Positions 26,916-36,346 of a stretch of DNA of 50,984 bases are shown here, in pieces. Source of the DNA: an uncultured Lachnospiraceae bacterium (lineage in GTDB: Bacteria > Bacillota > Clostridia > Lachnospirales > Lachnospiraceae); the NCBI GenBank assembly GCA_947593655.1, contig CANQDS010000007.1, positions 1 through 50,984 of the forward strand, in the 5' to 3' direction. The notes under the pieces are model-generated. The model was given only the letters and a program-made list of their open reading frames with translations, searched no databases and was not told the origin of the DNA. Every line of letters starts with the position of its first letter. Positions within the stretch are counted from its first letter, which is position 1. Both the position numbers and the translations under genes were made by a program.

Positions 26916-28118
26916 TTATTTTTCAAACAGCCGGTCGATCAGCTGATGTCCTTCCGCAACAAAATTTCCCGCCGCTTCCGCTTCTTTTTCATTGTATTTC
27001 CAGGTGTTGTCCTTAAGATCCGTGGAATCATACAGCAGATACGGCACGCAGTCCGCGGTATGCGTCCGCAGGGCGATCGGCGTCGGATGATCCGGCAGAA
27101 TGACCATGCGGAAATCCTCTCCCGCAGCTTCCAGCCCTTCCACAATCGGGCGGATGATGCGCGCATCCAGATTTTCAATGGCTTTTACTTTCTTCTCCAC
27201 GCTGCCCTGATGCCCCATCTCGTCCGGCGCTTCCAGATGGACATAGACAAAATCATACTGATCTTTCGTCAGCACATCCACCGCTGCCTGCGCTTTCCCT
27301 TCATAATTGGTATTTAAGCCGCCGTTTGCGCCCTCGACATGAATGACTTTCATGGAAGTCCCGACCGCGATCCCTTTCAGCAGATCCACTGCCGAGATCA
27401 TCGCGCCTTTTTTCTGCGTCTTTTCCTCGAACGGAAACAGCGCCGGTTTGGTTCCCGCGCCCCAGAACCAGCAGGAATTTGCCGGGTTTAAACCCTGTTT
27501 TTTCCGCTCAATATTGATCGGATGGCTGACCAGAATATCATAGCTTTTCTTCATCATTTCACGCAGGGCCGGATGAGACGGGAGCTTATCCCCGATCACC
27601 TGTCCCAATACGTCATGCGGCTGCACCAGATCCAAAACCTCGCCATGATCCCAGATCAGACAGTGGCGGTAGCTGGTTCCCGCATAAAATTTAAACTCTT
27701 CGTTCTCCAGTTCCTTACGGACCGCATCTAAAAGGACGGTACAGTCCTCCGTACTGATCTCCCCGGAACTGTGGTCAAGGATCCGCCGCTGTTCATAGGT
27801 ATCCTCTTCTTCCGAGAGCGTTACGATATTGCACCGGAGCGCAATATCCGTTTCCTTCATCGGTACGCCGATGCTTAACGCTTCCAGCGGGGAACGCCCG
27901 GAATAGAATTTCCGCGGATCGTATCCCAGCACCGACAGGTTGGCGGTATCGCTTCCCGGTTTCATGCCGTCCGGGATCGTATGCACCATGCCGATCGTGC
28001 CCTTCTTGGCCAGTTCATCCATCTTCGGGGTATCGGCGTATTCCAGCGGCGTTTTCTGCCCCAGTTCTTCGATCGGGCAATCGGCCATGCCGTCGCCCAG
28101 AATGACTAAATACTTCAT
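26916..28118 (-). CDS. ApgM-family protein, probable homoserine kinase analogue
   Basis: This 400-residue protein belongs to the alkaline-phosphatase-superfamily 2,3-bisphosphoglycerate-independent mutases of archaeal type (ApgM). It begins [20 protein letters not shown], has the catalytic serine in [14 protein letters not shown] (~54-67) and the late metal-site motifs [12 protein letters not shown] (~275) and [15 protein letters not shown] (~340). In bacteria, members encoded beside threonine-pathway genes have been proposed to replace homoserine kinase. Here the gene starts 13 bases after homoserine dehydrogenase ends, and no ThrB-type kinase is in the window. I therefore favour a threonine-pathway role; a true phosphoglycerate mutase role remains possible. 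Confidence 0.8.
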   Translation of the reverse strand: MKYLVILGDGMADCPIEELGQKTPLEYADTPKMDELAKKGTIGMVHTIPDGMKPGSDTANLSVLGYDPRKFYSGRSPLEALSIGVPMKETDIALRCNIVTLSEEEDTYEQRRILDHSSGEISTEDCTVLLDAVRKELENEEFKFYAGTSYRHCLIWDHGEVLDLVQPHDVLGQVIGDKLPSHPALREMMKKSYDILVSHPINIERKKQGLNPANSCWFWGAGTKPALFPFEEKTQKKGAMISAVDLLKGIAVGTSMKVIHVEGANGGLNTNYEGKAQAAVDVLTKDQYDFVYVHLEAPDEMGHQGSVEKKVKAIENLDARIIRPIVEGLEAAGEDFRMVILPDHPTPIALRTHTADCVPYLLYDSTDLKDNTWKYNEKEAEAAGNFVAEGHQLIDRLFEK

Positions 28119-28131
28119 GATCTTCCTTTCC

Positions 28132-29325
28132 TTATCCGAGCCGGATGCGGTTTATCACAGCAACCCCGGCCGATCTTTCCTCAAATTCCGCTTCCGTCAT
28201 CACGCCTGTCGTAAACGCGGTCTCGCCCGCCATTCCGATATCAATAAACTCCACGCTTCCGAATGCTTTGGAAACAGCCGCAGCATCTGACGATGTGCGC
28301 ACAAAGAATGCGTTTTTACTCTCTTTGTAATCGACCAGTTCCATTTTCTCCGGGCTCCAGTCAATGTAAATATTGGTATGCTGGTGCTTGACCATATCGA
28401 CGATATCCGCAACGACCGCGCTCGCCGTCGGCAGCTTTCCTGCGCCGCTCCCGTAAAACATGGCGTCGCCCAGCACATTTCCGCGAAGGAAGATCCCGTT
28501 GAATACGCCGTTGACGCCGCACAGCGGATGCGACGCCGGAAGCAGAAACGGAGCAACCATGCACGAATAGCTGTCCCCTTCTTTCCGGCTGGAGGCCAGC
28601 AGCTTGATCGAGCGTCCCAGCGCTTTCGCGTACCGGATATCCGCCGCCGTGATCTTCGTGATCCCTTCGCAGTAGATCTCTTCAAAATCCACCTGTTTTC
28701 CGCATACCAGAGAAGTCAGAATGGCGATCTTGCGGCACGGATCATGCCCCTCGATATCGGCCGTTGGATCCTTCTCCGCGTAGCCCTTATCCTGCGCGTC
28801 TTTTAAAACTTCCGCAAAATCCGCTCCTTCGTCCGCCATCTTGGTCAGCATATAATTCGTTGTTCCGTTTAAGATCGCGCTGATCTCTTCAATCTCATCG
28901 GCGGTCAGGCACTTGTTCAGCGGACGGATGATCGGGATCCCGCCGCCGACGCTTGCCTCGAACTGGAAATTCACGCCGTGCTCCCGCGCGACTGCAACCA
29001 GTTCGGCGCCCCTTGCCGCAACCAGATTCTTATTGGAAGTCGTAACCTGCTTTCCGGCCTCTAACATGGCCCGGACAAACGTATATGCCGGTTCCACGCC
29101 TCCCATCGTCTCCACAACGATGCCGATTTCCGGATCGTCCACGATCATTTGATAATCATGGCTGATCTTATCCTCCATCGGATCCCCCGGAAATTCCCGG
29201 AGATCCAGAATATATTTGACTTCAACGTTTTCTCCCGCACGCCGGGCGATCTTCTCATGGTTGATCTTTAATACTTCCACCACGCCTGATCCGATCGTGC
29301 CGTAGCCCATTACTGCAATTTTCAT
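28132..29325 (-). CDS. hom: Homoserine dehydrogenase
   Basis: This 397-residue protein starts KIAVMGYGTIGSGVVEVL, an NAD(P)-binding Rossmann loop. It continues with VTTSNKNLVAARG (~93), the substrate region FEASVGGGIPIIRPL (~121) and NGTTNYMLTKM (~153), and the catalytic KDAQDKGYAEKDPTADIEGHD region (~174). It reduces aspartate semialdehyde to homoserine for threonine and methionine synthesis. The C-terminus after residue ~335 is short and ACT-like (NAFFVRTSSDAAAVSKAF), shorter than in many Gram-positive enzymes. The start ATG follows GGAGTGGAG. It is the first gene of a hom-apgM-glpK-comF run. Confidence 0.94.
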   Translation of the reverse strand: MKIAVMGYGTIGSGVVEVLKINHEKIARRAGENVEVKYILDLREFPGDPMEDKISHDYQMIVDDPEIGIVVETMGGVEPAYTFVRAMLEAGKQVTTSNKNLVAARGAELVAVAREHGVNFQFEASVGGGIPIIRPLNKCLTADEIEEISAILNGTTNYMLTKMADEGADFAEVLKDAQDKGYAEKDPTADIEGHDPCRKIAILTSLVCGKQVDFEEIYCEGITKITAADIRYAKALGRSIKLLASSRKEGDSYSCMVAPFLLPASHPLCGVNGVFNGIFLRGNVLGDAMFYGSGAGKLPTASAVVADIVDMVKHQHTNIYIDWSPEKMELVDYKESKNAFFVRTSSDAAAVSKAFGSVEFIDIGMAGETAFTTGVMTEAEFEERSAGVAVINRIRLG

Positions 29326-29359
29326 CGTTTCTCCACTCCTTCAATTATTTGCACGCATG

Positions 29360-30439
29360 TTACTGACGCGGCTTCCCGCATTCGCTGCAGAATTTCCCGG
29401 TATTGACCGTTCCGCACACGCACGTCCACTCCCGCGCCGGGGCCGGTTTGCCGCCTCCGAAGCTCTGCGCCATCTGGGAAAATCCGCTCATCATCGTTCC
29501 CATCGCGGACGCTCCGAGTCCGACGCCCATAAATCCCTGCATCGCGCCGGCCTCATTCGAACCTGCGTTCCGCACGCCTTCGGACAGCTGTTTTACCATG
29601 TATCCCTGCGCAACGGAAGGATCGCTTAACATCGCGCCCTCGTTTCTCGTATTGATCAGCTTCTGGGAATCCTCGGTATAAGAGATTCCCGCGATCCCGA
29701 CCGCCTGAATCTCCATTCCGCGCATCTTGTTCCAGTCCTCGTCCAGCACGGAGGCCATGTATTTTCCAAGCTCCGCCGCCTTTCCGCTGACATGGGAAAT
29801 GCGCACCCCTTCCGCCGACATCCGGTTGATGGCGGACTGGAGCGCTTCCATAAATTCGGAAAGATACTGTTCGTTGATCTCCCCGATCTCGACATGCTCC
29901 TTATCCCTCGGCACCGCCTCCGCGTAAAACTGCAGCGGATTGACGATCTTAATGGAATACGTTCCGTGCGCCCGCAGGAACAATTCCGCATTGTAAAAAT
30001 TATCAAAATAATTGACCGGATTGCGCGTTCCGAATTTAATGCCCTTGATCTCCTGCAGATTAATGTAGAAGACTTTCTGCGCATACGGCGTTTCCCCGCC
30101 GTAGCGGATGCGGTTAAAGGCTTCGGCAAGCGTCTCCCCGAACTGCCCGTTAAATAAAGACGGCAGGGACGACTGATCGACTTTATAATATCCCGGCTCC
30201 GCCGTATAATCGACGACTTTTCCTCCATCCACCAGCATCATAAACTGATTGTCATAGACATGGATGATCGAACCATTGGAAACCGTATTGTCCGTTCCCT
30301 TGGTATTCTGCCCTTTCCGCGTGCGGATCCCGGCAGTCATAACGGTCTGGTCGCCCATCCGGTCCGGCTCGATCACTTCCAGCCACTGATCGGCCAGCCC
30401 CTTGGCGACTGCCTCCCCGATCGCTTTGATGATTCCCAT
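29360..30439 (-). CDS. SPFH-domain protein with C-terminal zinc ribbon, YdjI-like
   Basis: This 359-residue soluble protein has an SPFH/virion-core-like domain (~20-270; KIVNPLQFYAEAVPRDKEHV and MRGMEIQAVGIAGISYTEDS). A Gly/Met-rich linker follows (~300-335), and a zinc ribbon with the four cysteines of CVCG and CSECG closes the C-terminus. This layout matches B. subtilis YdjI, which is recruited to the membrane by partners in the YdjGH stress system. The N-terminal GIIKAIGEAVAKGLADQW helix is amphipathic and could bind membrane. The gene lies between prfB and hom on one strand, 20 bases after prfB. Cellular role is uncertain. Confidence 0.8.
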   Translation of the reverse strand: MGIIKAIGEAVAKGLADQWLEVIEPDRMGDQTVMTAGIRTRKGQNTKGTDNTVSNGSIIHVYDNQFMMLVDGGKVVDYTAEPGYYKVDQSSLPSLFNGQFGETLAEAFNRIRYGGETPYAQKVFYINLQEIKGIKFGTRNPVNYFDNFYNAELFLRAHGTYSIKIVNPLQFYAEAVPRDKEHVEIGEINEQYLSEFMEALQSAINRMSAEGVRISHVSGKAAELGKYMASVLDEDWNKMRGMEIQAVGIAGISYTEDSQKLINTRNEGAMLSDPSVAQGYMVKQLSEGVRNAGSNEAGAMQGFMGVGLGASAMGTMMSGFSQMAQSFGGGKPAPAREWTCVCGTVNTGKFCSECGKPRQ

Positions 30440-30459
30440 AACTGTTCCTCCTTTATCGC

Positions 30460-31597
30460 TTATTCATTCCCGCCTCCGGCCGTCTGCGGACAGCCGAGCG
30501 ACAGCCATTTCAGATAGCCGTTGATGAATGCATCGATGTTTCCGTCCATGACAGAATCCGCATTACCGGATTCCACTCCCGTCCGGTGGTCCTTGACCAT
30601 CGTATACGGCTGCATGACATAAGAACGGATCTGGTTCCCCCAGCCGATCTCCGTGACTTCCCCGCGGATTCCCGCCGCTTTCTTCGCGTTCTCTTCCTGT
30701 TTTAACAGAAACAGCTTCGCTTTGAGCATCTGCATCGCTTTGTCCTTGTTCATATGCTGGGAGCGCTCATTCTGGCACTGTACAACGATCCCGCTCGGAA
30801 AATGAGTGATCCGGATCGCGGAAGACGTCTTATTGATGTGCTGGCCGCCCGCGCCGCTGGAACGGTAGGTATCGATCCGGATGTCGTCGTCTTTGATCTC
30901 AACGTCCACATCTTCCTCAAGTTCCGGCATGACATCGCAGGAAACAAACGAAGTCTGGCGTTTCCCCGCCGCATTAAACGGAGAGATCCGCACCAGACGG
31001 TGCACCCCTTTTTCGGATTTGAGATAACCGTATGCATTTTCCCCGTTGACCTGGAACGTGATCGACTTGATCCCGGCCTCGTCCCCGTCCAGGGAGTCGA
31101 GCACTTCCAGCGAAAATCCTTTCTTATCCGCCCAGCGGGAATACATGCGAAACAGCATGGAAGCCCAGTCGCAGGACTCCGTCCCGCCTGCCCCCGCATG
31201 GAGGGAAACGATCGCATTGTCCCGGTCGTATTCTCCCGACAAAAGCGTCTTCATGCGGATGCCTTCATACGTCTGCGCAAATTCCTCCAGCATCTGGGCG
31301 ATCTCCGGGATCAGCGACGCATCGTCCTCCTCGTAACCCATCTCGATCATGGTTTCGATATCGTCGTACTGCCGCGCAAGCTGCGCATACGTCGCCGCAT
31401 CGTCCTTCATGCTCTTTAATTCTTTCATTTTATTCTGGGAAACCTCCGGATCATTCCAGAAATCGCCGGATTCCATTTCCCGTTCCAGTTCCTGGATCCG
31501 CTGCTCTTTGCCCGCTAAGTCAAAGTGAATCCCTCACTTCCTGCAGCGGAGCTTTGTAGCTTAACAGCTCACTCTTAAAATTATCGAGTTCTACCAC
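30460..31597 (-). CDS. prfB: Peptide chain release factor 2 with programmed +1 frameshift
   Basis: The gene starts at a GTG at 31597 after AGAGGTGAT and reads 25 codons to an in-frame TGA at 31520-31522. It then continues in the +1 frame (…DSL-D-LAGKEQRIQELE…) to 30460, for 378 residues. The shift occurs at CTT-TGA-C, the classical RF2 autoregulation site, with an AGGGA Shine-Dalgarno-like element just upstream. The protein has the stop-codon-reading SPF motif (ISPFNAAG) and the catalytic GGQ (SSGAGGQHINKT). RF2 releases peptides at UGA and UAA; low RF2 stalls the ribosome at the UGA and favours frameshifting. This is a functional gene and not a pseudogene. Confidence 0.95.
31519..31525 (-). 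promoter_or_regulatory. RF2 programmed frameshift site
   Basis: The minus-strand heptamer CTTTGAC contains the in-frame UGA of prfB codon 26, followed by C, the weakest termination context. A purine-rich AGGGA lies a few bases upstream and can pair with 16S rRNA to promote slippage into the +1 frame. It is the standard feedback site of bacterial prfB. Confidence 0.92.
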
Positions 31598-31670
31598 AGT
31601 ATCACCTCTTTCTATATTCATTTCATATTCCGGATCCGCCCGCGGGTTTTCGCGCGAGATTCGGTTTTCT

Positions 31671-32180
31671 TTACGTCTTGCGTTTTCTGCGGATCTGCGC
31701 GGCGATCTTTCCCAGCAGAAACAGAGCGAAAAGCCCCGCGCAGCCCCCGAACGTATCGATCAGCACGTCGGTGAACATCCCCGCCCGTCCGGGCACAAAC
31801 CGCTGGTGGAATTCATCCGTGCACGCATAGCAGAACGCCAGCGCAAGCGCCGATGCGCCTCTTACAAGCGGCTTTCTGCATCCGTACGTTCCCGCCGCCT
31901 GATATGCGAGCATCGTCAGAACGGCGTATTCCGTCATGTGCGCGGCCTTCCGGATTGGAAACTCGATCACGGCCGCGGCGGAAAGCAGCTGCGCTTCCTC
32001 CCAGTGCAGCCGGAAAAGGTCGCTGTACGCCTTCGCCGCAAAGTAGCAGATGCTGCCGCTCAGATCCGAAGATTCCTCCGAAGGCTGGGCGGAAAGAAAA
32101 AAGATCACGCCCATCCACACAATCACCGCGGCTGTCCACAAAAAACGTTTTTTCCTGTTATGATCCATTCTGCAGTTCAT
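31671..32180 (-). CDS. VanZ-family membrane protein
   Basis: This 169-residue protein has about four membrane segments and the VanZ-like motifs RKAAHMTEYAVL (~78) and CTDEFHQRFVPGRAGMFTDV (~119-138). VanZ itself gives low-level teicoplanin resistance; most chromosomal homologues have unknown envelope roles. The ATG at 32180 lies within the 3' end of the upstream protease gene (23-base overlap), and an ATG twelve bases downstream is an equally plausible start. Neither has an ideal ribosome-binding site, suggesting translational coupling. The short basic C-terminus (RRKRK) lies on the cytoplasmic side. This is not evidence of vancomycin resistance. Confidence 0.85.
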   Translation of the reverse strand: MNCRMDHNRKKRFLWTAAVIVWMGVIFFLSAQPSEESSDLSGSICYFAAKAYSDLFRLHWEEAQLLSAAAVIEFPIRKAAHMTEYAVLTMLAYQAAGTYGCRKPLVRGASALALAFCYACTDEFHQRFVPGRAGMFTDVLIDTFGGCAGLFALFLLGKIAAQIRRKRKT

Positions 32181-33438
32181 CTTCCATTATTTCAACCGCT
32201 TTCTGCAGCTGATTGTCATATTCCATCGAGTACGGTTCGTCCTGCGGACCGGAATACTCAAACTCCACTTCCACATCCGGCTCGATCCCGATCTCATGGA
32301 TATTATTCCCGTTCGGGGTAAAATATCTCGAGGTCGTGATCTTTAACGCATCCCCGTCCCCCAGCGGATAAATGCTCTGGACAATCCCCTTTCCGAACGT
32401 AGTCACGCCGACCAGCGTTCCATAATCATAATCCTTGATCGCACCCGCAAAGATCTCCGAGGCGCTCGCGCTGTTTTCATCCACCAGCACCACCAGCGGG
32501 TAATTTAAGCACCGGCTGTCCGAACTGTAATTCTGCCGCGCGCCGTATTTATCTTCGGTATAGACCAGCGTCCCTTCCGGAAGGATATCGTCTAGGATCG
32601 TCACCACGGCATCCAACAGTCCGCCCGGATTCCCCCGCAGATCGACGATCATCCCTTTCATGCCGTCGTCTTCCAGCGCTTTCAGCTGTTCGCGGAACTG
32701 TTCCGGAGTCGTGTCCTTAAATTCCTCGATCTGAATATATCCGATCTGTCCTTCCAGCATCTGGCTGCTGACGCTCGGAAGCACGACATTCCTGCGCTCT
32801 ACGTCAAATTCCAGCGTTTCTCCCGTGGATTCCCGGTACACCTCCAGATGCACCGAGGTTCCTTCCTCCCCGCGGATCAATCCCACCAGTTTGGAAAGCT
32901 CCATGCTTGCGGCCTCCACCCCGTCCACGGTCAGAAGCCGGTCGCCTTCTTTTAATCCCGCTTCTTCCGAAGGGGTTCCTTCGTATACGGTCGTCACCGT
33001 CACCTGCATGGTCTTCGTATCCTGCTGCAGCCCCGTTCCGATGCCGTAATAAGTGCCCGATGTGCTTTCCTTTAGTTCCTGATACTCTTCCTTCGTGTAG
33101 TAAACCGAATATTTATCGCCCAGTCCGTCGACCAGCCCGGCATACATATGATCCCTTGCTTCATCCAGATCGTAGTCTTCATAGTAATAGGCGTCCATAT
33201 AGGAGATCAGCTCATCCAGCTTTCCGACCGTCTGATCGTCCAGCAGCACATGGCCGCTGATCTTCGCCACCCCGTGGCGTCCCAGAACCAGATTGCAGCC
33301 GTTTGCCGCGCAGTAGATCCAGATCACGGCAGCGCTTAAAACGACCGCAAGCAGCGCGCCGGCGATAAGCCCGATCCACAGCCCTTTGGAAAAGCCGCGC
33401 TTCTTCCCCTCATCATTCTTCCCTTGTACTTCGTCCAA
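32158..33438 (-). CDS. C-terminal processing protease, S41 family with PDZ domain
   Basis: This 426-residue protein is read from a TTG at 33438 after AAAGGAAG. It has one N-terminal membrane segment (~19-43), a PDZ domain (~125-215, with GSG-type loop YYGIGTGLQQ and GLKEGDRLLTVDG), and an S41 catalytic domain with the serine in VDENSASASEIFAGAIK (~318) and the lysine in TTFGKGIVQS (~345). CtpA/CtpB proteases cleave C-termini of extracytoplasmic proteins; in Bacillus, CtpB signals during sporulation. It follows ftsEX on the same strand. In some bacteria such proteases work with FtsEX-controlled hydrolases, but that link is only suggested by context here. Confidence 0.93.
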   Translation of the reverse strand: MDEVQGKNDEGKKRGFSKGLWIGLIAGALLAVVLSAAVIWIYCAANGCNLVLGRHGVAKISGHVLLDDQTVGKLDELISYMDAYYYEDYDLDEARDHMYAGLVDGLGDKYSVYYTKEEYQELKESTSGTYYGIGTGLQQDTKTMQVTVTTVYEGTPSEEAGLKEGDRLLTVDGVEAASMELSKLVGLIRGEEGTSVHLEVYRESTGETLEFDVERRNVVLPSVSSQMLEGQIGYIQIEEFKDTTPEQFREQLKALEDDGMKGMIVDLRGNPGGLLDAVVTILDDILPEGTLVYTEDKYGARQNYSSDSRCLNYPLVVLVDENSASASEIFAGAIKDYDYGTLVGVTTFGKGIVQSIYPLGDGDALKITTSRYFTPNGNNIHEIGIEPDVEVEFEYSGPQDEPYSMEYDNQLQKAVEIMEDELQNGS

Positions 33439-33540
33439 ATGCCATCTTCCTTTCTTTTTGCATCACCCGATCCCTGAACCGGAAAAATGGCCACACTTCC
33501 GGCAGCGCCGAAAATCTGGCCGTATATGCCTTACTGCCGC

Positions 33541-34449
33541 CTATACCTTCAGATGCTTGCGGATGGTCCAGATACTTCCGATCAAACCGATCCCCACGCC
33601 GAGCAGGACCGCGATCGGCGTCAGGCCGTGGAAGATCCTGTTCTCCGGAATGAAATTCAGCATAGATCCGATGAAATCAAAACGGTCATTGATATATCCT
33701 ACGATCCTCCCGTACAAAATATACAACAGAACCAGCGGAATGACCGCACCGACCAGCCCGATGATCATGCCCTCGACCACGAACGGCGCACGGACCAGAA
33801 AATCGGTCGCGCCGATCAGTTTCATGATCGCAATCTCCTCCCTGCGCACGGAGATCCCGACGGTAACGGTATTGCTGATCAGAAAAACCGCCACGCACAG
33901 AAGGATCAGGATGATCCCGGCGGAAACATAGCTGATCAAGCGGTTGAAATCCGAGAGCGTATTCGCCACCGCTTCGGATTTCTTGACTTCGCGGACGCCC
34001 GCTAAGCCCTCGATATATTGGACAAGAGATGCCTGCATCTCCACATCGTCCAGATAGATCTCATAGTGGGCGGAATTGGCAACCGGATTGTCCCCCTCGA
34101 AAGCAGCGGCAAGCTCCTCTTTTCCCTCGAAGTAGTTTTCCTTGACATACTCCCACGCTTCATCCGCAGATACATAGACGCAATTGGCCACTTCCGCGCG
34201 CTTCGTGATCTGATTCCCGATGGTTTTGATCTGCTCATCGGTCAGTCCGCTGTCGAAAAACACGGTAACTGCGACGCTTTCCTCCGCTTCCTTCACCATC
34301 CCGGTAAAGTTTGTCACCAGAATGTAAAACAGTCCGAACATGAAAATACATGCGGACATGGTTGCGGCGGAAGCAATGGAAAACATCTTGTTCCTGCCAA
34401 TATTCTTAATGCCCTGTACCAATGAATATACCAGTGTATTAATCTTCAT
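33541..34449 (-). CDS. ftsX: Cell-division ABC transporter permease-like protein FtsX
   Basis: The start is placed at the ATG at 34449, inside the last codons of ftsE and after AAGGGTGAT. The 302-residue protein has an N-terminal membrane segment (~20-42), an extracellular domain (~45-165) and three C-terminal membrane segments (~170-195, 220-250, 265-290), the FtsX fold. With the ATPase FtsE it forms a complex that activates peptidoglycan hydrolases at the membrane and does not transport a substrate. The NlpC/P60 protein at 38339-39535 is the only hydrolase candidate in the window that it could control; that is speculation. It overlaps ftsE by 11 bases. Confidence 0.94.
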   Translation of the reverse strand: MKINTLVYSLVQGIKNIGRNKMFSIASAATMSACIFMFGLFYILVTNFTGMVKEAEESVAVTVFFDSGLTDEQIKTIGNQITKRAEVANCVYVSADEAWEYVKENYFEGKEELAAAFEGDNPVANSAHYEIYLDDVEMQASLVQYIEGLAGVREVKKSEAVANTLSDFNRLISYVSAGIILILLCVAVFLISNTVTVGISVRREEIAIMKLIGATDFLVRAPFVVEGMIIGLVGAVIPLVLLYILYGRIVGYINDRFDFIGSMLNFIPENRIFHGLTPIAVLLGVGIGLIGSIWTIRKHLKV

Positions 34450-35125
34450 CGCTGTAATCACCCTTTTTGCTGTCGCCGACGATCGCGCCTTTCTTAACCG
34501 TGATCACGCGCTTCTTCATCACCTTCACGATCTCCAGATTATGCGTAACCACCACTACGGTCGTTCCCTTGCTGTTGATCTCCTCCAAAAGCTTCATGAT
34601 CTCCCAGGCATTGTTGTTGTCCAGATTGCCGGTCGGTTCATCCGCCAGAAGGATCTTCGGCTCATTCACAAGCGCACGCGCGATCGCCACGCGCTGCTGC
34701 TCCCCGCCGGAGAGCTGCCGCGGATAGGAGCGGTACTTCGGAGCCAGCCCCACCATCGAAAGCATCATCGGCACGCGCTTGCGGATCCGGCTGCTCGGCT
34801 CCCCGATCACCTTCTGGGCAAACGCGATATTCTCATAGACGTTGCGGTCCTTCAACAGACGGAAATCCTGAAAGACCACACCGATGTTGCGGCGGAATTT
34901 CGGGATCTGCCTTCTGTGTATTTTATTTAGATATTTCCCGTTGATGATAATGGTTCCCTCCGTCGGATCCAGTTCCTTTAGCAGGAGCTTGATCAGGGTG
35001 GACTTCCCGGAACCGCTGTCCCCAACGATAAAAACAAACTCACCTTCTTCGATCTCCAGATTTACATCATTTAAGGCAGGAACACCTGCAGAATAAGCCT
35101 TGCTGACATGTTCCAGTGTAATCAT
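34439..35125 (-). CDS. ftsE: Cell-division ATP-binding protein FtsE
   Basis: This 228-residue protein shows the full ABC ATPase set: Walker [11 protein letters not shown] (~35-44), Q-loop [11 protein letters not shown] (~84), signature [15 protein letters not shown] (~138-152), Walker [13 protein letters not shown] (~158) and the H-loop VVVVTHN (~190). It is slightly longer than many FtsE proteins, with a basic and Asp-rich C-terminus. It drives FtsX conformational change to activate cell-wall hydrolases. The start ATG follows GGAGAG. It is the first gene of an ftsE-ftsX pair that is followed by a processing protease. Confidence 0.96.
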   Translation of the reverse strand: MITLEHVSKAYSAGVPALNDVNLEIEEGEFVFIVGDSGSGKSTLIKLLLKELDPTEGTIIINGKYLNKIHRRQIPKFRRNIGVVFQDFRLLKDRNVYENIAFAQKVIGEPSSRIRKRVPMMLSMVGLAPKYRSYPRQLSGGEQQRVAIARALVNEPKILLADEPTGNLDNNNAWEIMKLLEEINSKGTTVVVVTHNLEIVKVMKKRVITVKKGAIVGDSKKGDYSDED

Positions 35126-35150
35126 GCTTCTCTCCTTAATGCCAAGTACG

Positions 35151-36239
35151 CTAATAATCCAATGTTTCCATATATTTCATATATTTTACCACCATAAGGG
35201 CGATCTTAAACGTGATCGCGTCCTCAAATACCCGCAGATCCAGCCCGGTGCTCTTCTGGAGCTTATCCAGACGGTATACCAGCGTATTCCGGTGGATGTA
35301 AAGCTGGCGCGAGGTTTCGGATACATTCAGGCTGTTTTCAAAAAACTTATTGATCGTAGTCAGCATTTCCTCATCAAATTCATCCGGAGGATTCCTGTCG
35401 AAGATCTCTTTAATGAACATCTTGCAGAGCGGAATAGGAAGCTGATAGATCAAACGGCCGATCCCCAGCTGGGAATACGCGATGATATCTTTCTCTTCAA
35501 AAAATATTTTCCCGACGTCCAGCGCCATGCGCGCTTCTTTATAGGAACGGGAAACTTCTTTCAGTTCATTCACAACAGTGCCGTATGCGATATGTGCGTT
35601 GCAGTCCGCATCGGAGCGGAACAGATTAATGATCACTTCCGCCGTCTTCGCGAGATCCGCATATGTCTCGTTCTCGGTCATCTCCCTGACGACGATAATA
35701 TTCTTCTCGTCCACGGCCGTCACGAAATCCCGCGACTTCCCGCCGAAGAGGCTGCGGATCCTCTCTAAGTCGTTGCTGTCCTTCTCGCGGTTCGTCTCCA
35801 CGATAAACACGACTCTGCGCACTTCCGTCTCAATGTGCAGCTTCTTGGCGCGGTTGTAAATATCAACCAAAAGCAGGTTATCCAGAAGCAGGTTCTTGAT
35901 AAAATTGTCTTTATCAAACCGCTCCTTATACGCAACCAGAAGATTCTGGATCTGGAAGCTCGCAATCTTTCCAACCATGTAAACATCTTCGCCGTTCCCG
36001 CAGGCCAGCAGGATATATTCCAACTGATGATCGTCAAAGACTTTGAAAAACTGGCAGTTATTCATCACCTGGCTGTCCGCCGGCGAATCGACAAACGCCT
36101 GCGCCGCCGCGGAAAACTGCTCGGTATCCGGAAAAGTAGCCGCAAGAACCTTGCCTTCAATGTCGATGATGCAGAAATCCGTTCTCGTAATGCCCTTCAA
36201 TCCATCAATGGTATTCTGAAGTATCTGATTGGAAATCAT
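35151..36239 (-). CDS. PucR/CdaR-type transcriptional regulator
   Basis: This 362-residue protein has an N-terminal sensing region, a GGDEF-like central domain typical of PucR regulators (~150-270), and a C-terminal PucR helix-turn-helix. The latter contains FENSLNVSETSRQLYIHRNTLVYRLDKLQ (positions ~298-327; helix-turn-helix key residues S-x2-L-x2-H-R-N-T-x2-Y-R). Such proteins, often called CdaR (sugar-diacid regulator), control carbohydrate or stress genes. This CdaR must not be confused with the c-di-AMP regulator at 20206. It lies 25 bases upstream of ftsE on the same strand; regulation of ftsEX is possible but unproven. The ATG follows GGGGAGAAGG. Ligand unknown. Confidence 0.83.
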   Translation of the reverse strand: MISNQILQNTIDGLKGITRTDFCIIDIEGKVLAATFPDTEQFSAAAQAFVDSPADSQVMNNCQFFKVFDDHQLEYILLACGNGEDVYMVGKIASFQIQNLLVAYKERFDKDNFIKNLLLDNLLLVDIYNRAKKLHIETEVRRVVFIVETNREKDSNDLERIRSLFGGKSRDFVTAVDEKNIIVVREMTENETYADLAKTAEVIINLFRSDADCNAHIAYGTVVNELKEVSRSYKEARMALDVGKIFFEEKDIIAYSQLGIGRLIYQLPIPLCKMFIKEIFDRNPPDEFDEEMLTTINKFFENSLNVSETSRQLYIHRNTLVYRLDKLQKSTGLDLRVFEDAITFKIALMVVKYMKYMETLDY

Positions 36240-36346
36240 GACGTAACCTTCTCCCCTTTTTGTATGATTTTAAAAATCCAACTACTATTTTAATGCATAA
36301 CTACAAAAAAATAAAGGGGAAATGTACAAAAAGTTAGTAATTTTTA

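Noticed and set aside
30460-31476. RF2 as a truncated or frameshifted pseudogene
   Set aside because: The frame change is at the conserved CTTTGAC programmed site, and the rest of the protein is complete.
31671-32180. VanZ-family gene as glycopeptide resistance
   Set aside because: No vanHAX-type genes are present, and chromosomal VanZ-like proteins beside housekeeping genes are common without resistance.
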